Assembly (NCBI RefSeq): GCF_011751765.2
Contig: NZ_CP061169.1
Span: 2,976,001 to 3,040,000 of the forward strand
Length of the DNA: 64,000 bases
From: Paramicrobacterium chengjingii
Lineage (GTDB): Bacteria > Actinomycetota > Actinomycetes > Actinomycetales > Microbacteriaceae
Direction of reading: 5' to 3'
Position 1 is the first letter of the stretch. Every line of letters begins with the position of its first letter. The translations under genes were made by a program, and so were the position numbers. Positions 59,591 through 64,000 of the stretch are shown here, piece by piece. Below the pieces are notes generated by a model that did not search any database, had not been told where the DNA came from, and was given only the letters and a program-made list of their open reading frames with translations.

Positions 59591-60594
59591 CGCGCTCCGG
59601 CAGAGACGACGGGCGCTGCTCCGACTGTGCGGGCGACTCCCTCGGCGGCCGAGCGGTAGCTCTCCAGCACCACTTCAACGACGTGTCGCGCGTGGGAGAG
59701 CGGAACAGTGGGCCGTCCGCCGTTGATGACGTCGAGAAAGTCGGCCAGCTGCGCGGTGAATGCGTGTTGAATGTCGTCTGGATGCCGCTCGTGGAGCACC
59801 CTCGAACGGCCATCGACCTGAACAAGGGTTCCCGAACGCGGATCCGCGACGACGACGCCGCGCTCGCAGACGATAAAGAGACTGTCTGCCTTCAACGGTG
59901 GGTCGGAGATGACGTTGATCGAGGCGCCGATGCCGTTGGCGAGCCGAAGCGCAATGGTGCCGTCGGTCTCCACCTCGGACGAGAAGCGATTCACTGTCGA
60001 TGCGAGCACCCGTTCAGCACGTCCGCCACCGAACCACAGCGAGCGATCGATGCAGTGGCCACCGATGTTGATGAGCGCCCCGCCACCCGCGACGGTCGGA
60101 GAGAAGAACCAGCCAGAACGTGTGCCCGGCCGGTAATCAGTGCTGCGAAAGTCTCGAACCATAACGACGTCGCCCAGCTCTCCCGAGTCAATGTGCTCCT
60201 TTGCCGCGACCTTGTCGGGCATGAAGTGCTGAATATGGCCGACAGTGAGGGCGACACCAGCTGTGTCGCAGGCGGCGATCATTGCATCGCAGTCGTCAAG
60301 CGTTGTCGCCATGGGCTTCTCGACGAGCACATGAAGTCCTGCGCGAGCAGCATCCGTCACCATCGGGAGGTGAAAGGAGTGCGGGGTGTTGACGATTACC
60401 GCGTCGACGGTTCCGCTGTCAATCATGTCCCTGTAGTCCGTGAACGAACTGGCGCCCCCGGCCGCAGCCGCTGCACGCTGCGCCACGACGGCGTCAATGT
60501 CGCACACCGCCGAGATTGACGCGTTCGGCAGCTCCAAGGCCGCCGCAATGTGGTAGTCAGCAACGGCTCCTGCGCCGATGAGTCCAATTCGCAT
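59587..60594 (-). CDS. Gfo/Idh/MocA-family oxidoreductase
   Basis: A 335-aa NAD(P)-dependent sugar or inositol oxidoreductase. The Rossmann start RIGLIGAGAVADYHIAAALE, VNTPHSFHLPMVTDAARAGL, the catalytic EKPMATTLDDCDAM and GGALINIGGHCIDRSLWFGG are typical. It probably oxidises or epimerises the sugar freed by the two sulfatases. ATG 60594 has GGGGAGA. It lies 21 bp downstream of the GntR regulator gene. Confidence 0.92.
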   Translation of the reverse strand: MRIGLIGAGAVADYHIAAALELPNASISAVCDIDAVVAQRAAAAAGGASSFTDYRDMIDSGTVDAVIVNTPHSFHLPMVTDAARAGLHVLVEKPMATTLDDCDAMIAACDTAGVALTVGHIQHFMPDKVAAKEHIDSGELGDVVMVRDFRSTDYRPGTRSGWFFSPTVAGGGALINIGGHCIDRSLWFGGGRAERVLASTVNRFSSEVETDGTIALRLANGIGASINVISDPPLKADSLFIVCERGVVVADPRSGTLVQVDGRSRVLHERHPDDIQHAFTAQLADFLDVINGGRPTVPLSHARHVVEVVLESYRSAAEGVARTVGAAPVVSAGAR

Positions 60595-60615
60595 TCTTCT
60601 CCCCTTGAGTGGTCG

Positions 60616-61737
60616 TCAGGCGTCTTTGCGAGCACCGCATGAGCGGCGCACAACAACGCGAGGACGGAGCCTGATTTGATGGAGTGGGCAATCGTTGCCC
60701 TCAACGAGGCGACGAATGAGCACATCGGCGGCCATGCGCCCGATGCGATATTTCGGTGGCGAGACCGCGGTGAGCGGAATCTCAGCGAGGTCGGCTGTCT
60801 CGTCATCATAGGAGACGAGGGCGATGTCATCGGGGACGGTCATGCCCGAACGACGGATTGCTCCCTCGAGCATCGTCGCTTCGCGGTCTCCGAAGACAAG
60901 TGCGGCTGTGGCCTCGAACTGCCGCAGCATTTCATATGCCGATTCGGCAGAATCGAGCTCCCAATCGGTTTTGGGCTGCGCAAACTCGAGCCCCGCGGGC
61001 AAGCCAAAATCGCTGATGGCACGGCGATAGCCGAGCACAACTGCTGGCGCTGTGGGCGTGCGATCCCGCGTGAGAAGGGCAATGCGCTCGTGACCAAGGG
61101 ATCTGAGATGCCGGACTGCGTCGTACGCGCCACCCTGATGATCGGAGCAGACGTGCTCGGTGCGGTCACCCGCGCCGGAGTCGAACAGGCTGCGTTCGAG
61201 AAGCACAACGGGCACGGGCAGCTCCATCAGCCGTTGCGCCCGCCCGTCAGGATCATCGAGCCCGGTGAGGGTCGGCACGAGAAGAAGACCCTCGACTCCG
61301 GCATCCAGCAGAAAATCAATGCTCTCATCTTCGAGTGCGCTGTCGTAACGATACGTTGCAAGCTGGAGTGAGGCTCCGACCGCCGAAAGCGACTCGTCGA
61401 TCCCTTGAAGTACGCGTGGGTAATACAGCTGAGTGTCGGGAAGCAGCACTCCGACTCTGCGGCGAACGCGTTCCTCTTTCCGTCGTGCCGGAACGACGAA
61501 GCTTCCCGCCCCCTGCCGGCGCATCACGATCCCCTGCGCCACAAGCTCGTCGAATGCCCGACGCACAGTCGTCAACGAAAGTCCGGTCTCCTCTGCGAGC
61601 TGCTGCTCGGTCGGTAGCTTCTGACCAGACGTCCACGTGCCCGCGAGGATTCCACGGCGCAATTCGTCAGCGAGGATCTCGAATTTGAGCCCTCGGGTCT
61701 CGGCATCGCGAAGCGCCTTCGTTGGCTTCTTCGGCAT
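60616..61737 (-). CDS. GntR-family regulator with LacI-type sensor (AraR-like)
   Basis: A 373-aa regulator: N-terminal GntR winged helix (LADELRRGILAGTWTSGQKL, then TEQQLAEETGLSLTTVRRAF) fused to a periplasmic-binding-type effector domain (RVGVLLPDTQLYYPRVLQGI, RSLFDSGAGDRTEHVCSDHQ). This layout is that of AraR and related sugar sensors. It heads the oxidoreductase-sulfatase-sulfatase operon and is divergent from a sugar ABC importer. GGGGGGAG precedes the ATG. It probably represses both directions until the sugar is present. Confidence 0.92.
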   Translation of the reverse strand: MPKKPTKALRDAETRGLKFEILADELRRGILAGTWTSGQKLPTEQQLAEETGLSLTTVRRAFDELVAQGIVMRRQGAGSFVVPARRKEERVRRRVGVLLPDTQLYYPRVLQGIDESLSAVGASLQLATYRYDSALEDESIDFLLDAGVEGLLLVPTLTGLDDPDGRAQRLMELPVPVVLLERSLFDSGAGDRTEHVCSDHQGGAYDAVRHLRSLGHERIALLTRDRTPTAPAVVLGYRRAISDFGLPAGLEFAQPKTDWELDSAESAYEMLRQFEATAALVFGDREATMLEGAIRRSGMTVPDDIALVSYDDETADLAEIPLTAVSPPKYRIGRMAADVLIRRLVEGNDCPLHQIRLRPRVVVRRSCGARKDA

Positions 61738-61760
61738 TGCTCCCCCCTCATGTCGTGGTC

Positions 61761-61786
61761 TTCTCGATTCTTACGAGAAATAAGAA
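61761..61786. promoter_or_regulatory. Nested inverted repeats upstream of the GntR gene
   Basis: TTCTCG (61761-61766) with CGAGAA (61774-61779), and TTCTTA (61768-61773) with TAAGAA (61781-61786). The two interleaved repeats with seven-base spacers lie 24 bp upstream of the regulator start in an AT-rich patch. Candidate GntR operator. Confidence 0.5.
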
Positions 61787-61921
61787 AGGAATAAAGACCT
61801 AATTTGAGCTCTATTCGCTGCGAGCGTGCACCATCAGGCACTTCTTCCCGCCTTTTTGAGCAGAATCTTCGGATTACTCATTGAATACTCCCCTCAGTCG
61901 TTGTGAGAGTCGAGCGAAACA

Positions 61922-61939
61922 GGTGGCGACGACGCCACC
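61922..61939 (+). promoter_or_regulatory. Hairpin just before the binding-protein ribosome site
   Basis: GGTGGCG, loop ACGA, CGCCACC: a perfect 7-bp stem that ends 20 bp before ATG 61960. It may be a second operator or a 5' RNA hairpin that affects expression of the importer. Confidence 0.45.
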
Positions 61940-61959
61940 AGAAGGTGAAAGGTGAACCA

Positions 61960-63252
61960 ATGGCGAAGATCCGAGTTCTCTCCGCCCTCGCCCTTGGCGG
62001 CGTTCTTGCGGTGGCCGCAAGTGGGTGTGCTCCGCAAGGCGGAGGCGACAGCGACGTGCTGACCTACTGGTCAATGTGGAAAGAAGGAGAGGCCCAGCAG
62101 AAAGTCATGGCACAGGCCATCGCCGATTTCGAAGACGAGACCGGAATCACTGTAGACGTTCAGTGGCAGGGCCGAGACAACGTGAAGAAAGTTGTTCCGA
62201 CGCTCAACACCAATAAGGTCCCCGACCTTCTCGATGGCTCGTTCGCAAAGCTTGCGCCCATTCTGGCCGAAACGGGTCAGGCTGCACCGCTCACGGGCGC
62301 GTACGACACGAAGGTCGATGGCGAAACCGCGTCGCAGCTCATTCCTCGCAAATACCGTGACGTCGGGAGTCTGACGACCGAGGGCGCCGACGCTCCATGG
62401 ATGCTGCCGTATTCACTGACTAGCGATGCCATGTGGTTCAACGCGGCTGAGCACCCCGAACTCGCAGAGAACCCTCCCGCGACCTGGGAGGATTTCACCG
62501 ACACCCTCGATGACCTCAAGGCTGATGGCGAAACTCCCATCGGCATCGATGGTGATGTGTCGGGCTACAACGCGTACTGGTACACCACGCTCATGATGCG
62601 TCTCGAAGGCCCAGGCTCGCTCAAGAAGATGGCTGCAGACGAGTCGGGCGAGGCGTGGGACTCTCCCGAGGCGCTGAAGGCAGCGCAGATGGTGTCGGAA
62701 CTCGTCGAGGGCGGCTATTTCATCGATGGCTACAACGCCAGCAAATGGCCCGCTCAGCAGCAGAATTGGGCTGCGAACAAGGCGGCGCTGATGTTCAACG
62801 GAACCTGGATCCCCACAGAAACCGGTCCGTACGCTGCAGACGGCTTCGAATATTCGTCATTCCCCTTCCCTGCCGTTGGTGACGGCCCGGTGTCGCAACG
62901 TGCGGACTTTGTCGGTTTTGCCGTCACGGCCAAGGCGCACAACTCGAAAAACGCGCAGAAATTCGCTTCGTTCTTCCTCGGCAAGGAGTACCAGGATGCC
63001 TTGGGGACCGAGGCGGGCATTCTCCCGATTCGAGCGGATGCCGCTGTGGGCGACGACATGGTGTCGGTCAAAGAGGCTCTCGATAACGCCGATTCGTTTT
63101 ACCAACAGAATGACGGAATCACCTTCCCCGGGTACTCCGAGAAACTCCTGTGGCCAACGCTCGACAAGCTCGTGCTCGGAACCGTAACGCCCGAGCAGTT
63201 CATTGACCAGATGAAGTCTGGCCAGGCGGACTATTGGAAGCAGAACTCATGA
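61960..63252 (+). CDS. Family-1 sugar ABC binding lipoprotein
   Basis: A 430-aa extracellular solute-binding protein. It has a lipobox ending AASGC at about residue 24. The body reads LTYWSMWKEGEAQQKVMAQA, DFEDETGITVDVQWQGRDNV, then PDLLDGSFAKLAPIL, NKAALMFNGTWIPTE and AQKFASFFLGKEYQDAL, typical of oligosaccharide binders. ATG 61960 follows AAGGTGAA. It is coupled to the permease gene by a 4-nt overlap. The ligand is probably a sulfated or uronic/neutral sugar whose sulfates are removed by the divergent operon; inference. Confidence 0.93.
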   Translation: MAKIRVLSALALGGVLAVAASGCAPQGGGDSDVLTYWSMWKEGEAQQKVMAQAIADFEDETGITVDVQWQGRDNVKKVVPTLNTNKVPDLLDGSFAKLAPILAETGQAAPLTGAYDTKVDGETASQLIPRKYRDVGSLTTEGADAPWMLPYSLTSDAMWFNAAEHPELAENPPATWEDFTDTLDDLKADGETPIGIDGDVSGYNAYWYTTLMMRLEGPGSLKKMAADESGEAWDSPEALKAAQMVSELVEGGYFIDGYNASKWPAQQQNWAANKAALMFNGTWIPTETGPYAADGFEYSSFPFPAVGDGPVSQRADFVGFAVTAKAHNSKNAQKFASFFLGKEYQDALGTEAGILPIRADAAVGDDMVSVKEALDNADSFYQQNDGITFPGYSEKLLWPTLDKLVLGTVTPEQFIDQMKSGQADYWKQNS

Positions 63253-64000
63253 CTGAAACGGCTCGCCTCGTCCGGGCCCGGCGCACCGCTGGTGCGGGCA
63301 CCCATCAGGGTATTCGCACCAGCGGCAACGCCATCGACCGAGGCCGAAAGAAGCTTTTCGTGCCGTTCGTCGGGCCGGCCTTCTTGTTCTACACGATCTT
63401 GTTTGTCGTACCTGCTCTCTTCGCCGTCTGGATCAGCTTCAACAAGTGGGCAGGCGCCGGTCCGATGGAGTTCGTCGGATTCAAGAACTACGTGAGGCTG
63501 TTTTCCGACAGACTCTTCATTCAGTCGTTCGTCAACACTCTCCTGCTGCTCTTCGTCGTTGGAATCGCAATCTTCGTGATCGCCTTCGGTCTCACCCTCG
63601 TGCTGCGAGACATGGTCGGACGCAAGGTCGCGCGCTCGGTGATTTTCTTTCCGCACCTTGTCAATGCCATGATCTTCGGGGTTCTTGCCGGGTTCATTTT
63701 CAACCCCGGTGGACTCGTCAATACTCTGCTCGGTGGGTTCGGTGTCACCGACCCTCCAGCCTGGTTGTCTCACGAAAACATGTTTCCACTCATCATGGTG
63801 ATGATGACCTGGATCACGACCGGGTATTTCACCACAATCTTGATGGCCGGAGTCGACCGGATACCCCCGTACTACTACGAGGATTGCGCACTCGCCGGCG
63901 CAAACGCCTGGCAGCGCCTTCGCTATGTCATCCTCCCGCTGACGTGGGACGTCTTCGGCACCTGTGCAGTGCTCTGGACGATCTCGTCCGTGAAAATCTT
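63249..64000 (+). CDS. Sugar ABC transporter permease (MalF/UgpA type), partial
   Basis: The first 250 residues of a permease that runs off the right edge. Visible are a basic N-terminus, RKKLFVPFVGPAFLFYTILF, then VPALFAVWISFNKWAGAGPM, FVGFKNYVRLF and the coupling loop YYYEDCALAGANAWQRLRYV followed by ILPL, as in the MalF half of CUT1 importers. It starts inside the binding-protein stop (ATGA). A second permease gene is expected just beyond the window. Confidence 0.93.
   Translation, partial: MTETARLVRARRTAGAGTHQGIRTSGNAIDRGRKKLFVPFVGPAFLFYTILFVVPALFAVWISFNKWAGAGPMEFVGFKNYVRLFSDRLFIQSFVNTLLLLFVVGIAIFVIAFGLTLVLRDMVGRKVARSVIFFPHLVNAMIFGVLAGFIFNPGGLVNTLLGGFGVTDPPAWLSHENMFPLIMVMMTWITTGYFTTILMAGVDRIPPYYYEDCALAGANAWQRLRYVILPLTWDVFGTCAVLWTISSVKI

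Overview
The window comes from a high-GC actinobacterium, most likely a member of Microbacteriaceae. I infer this from GC-rich codon use, several probable leaderless starts, mycobacteria-like SigK/RskA/DipZ/MPT83-type genes, a DUF222/HNH gene of the 13E12-repeat type, an ErmX-like methylase, and the very frequent coding word GGATGC/GCATCC. I see no rRNA, tRNA, CRISPR array, prophage or intact insertion sequence. One decayed transposase lies at the left edge.

Layout. 1-9.5 kb holds a transposase relic, a lipoprotein, an HTH protein fused to an ECF-S-like membrane domain, two ABM-fold monooxygenases, a DUF222/HNH protein, a methyltransferase, and a CstA / CC-tail protein / ArsA-like ATPase unit. 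9.6-14.4 kb is a compact D-alanine/peptidoglycan operon: alanine racemase, D-Ala-D-Ala ligase, a NarL-type two-component system and a VanY-like carboxypeptidase; the first four genes overlap by 4 nt. 14.5-28.5 kb is the first sulfatase region: a formylglycine-generating enzyme (FGE) divergent from an MHS transporter plus large sulfatase, with a LacI regulator and an MDR oxidoreductase; then, on the minus strand, a ROK regulator, a sulfonate/sulfate-ester type ABC importer and two sulfatases. A 1187-aa secreted protein with two GH43 domains follows at 28.5-32.1 kb.

32.3-38.3 kb is a physically clustered SigK regulon: sigK-rskA, dipZ, a fasciclin lipoprotein and two small membrane proteins. Four promoters with the same architecture (CCAATC, 16 nt, CCGAAT/CCGAAC/ACGAAT) link them, one of them in front of sigK itself.

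38.3-50.3 kb is mostly housekeeping or stress genes: GNAT, YigZ, aminopeptidase N, an Erm methylase with a 12-codon RLR-type leader peptide and possible attenuator, two paralogous YdeI-like genes flanking it, PAP2 phosphatase, an ECF sigma / Ogt / 3-methyladenine glycosylase repair group, and an OhrR-like MarR regulator. 50.4-56.7 kb has a lipoprotein, a cell-wall-anchored (LPYTG) phosphoesterase, a DszC/SfnB-like flavoenzyme, a HAD phosphatase and a VapBC-type toxin-antitoxin pair.

56.7-64 kb is the second sulfatase locus: a GntR regulator, a Gfo/Idh/MocA oxidoreductase and two more sulfatases in one minus-strand operon, divergent from a family-1 sugar ABC importer that runs off the right edge.

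Taken together, the window encodes five Cys-type sulfatases in three transcription units, one visible FGE that could mature them, three different uptake systems and three different regulators. This suggests scavenging of sulfated carbohydrates or sulfate esters for carbon and sulfur. Starts were chosen from Shine-Dalgarno spacing, overlaps and -10 elements, and several are shorter than the longest possible frame.
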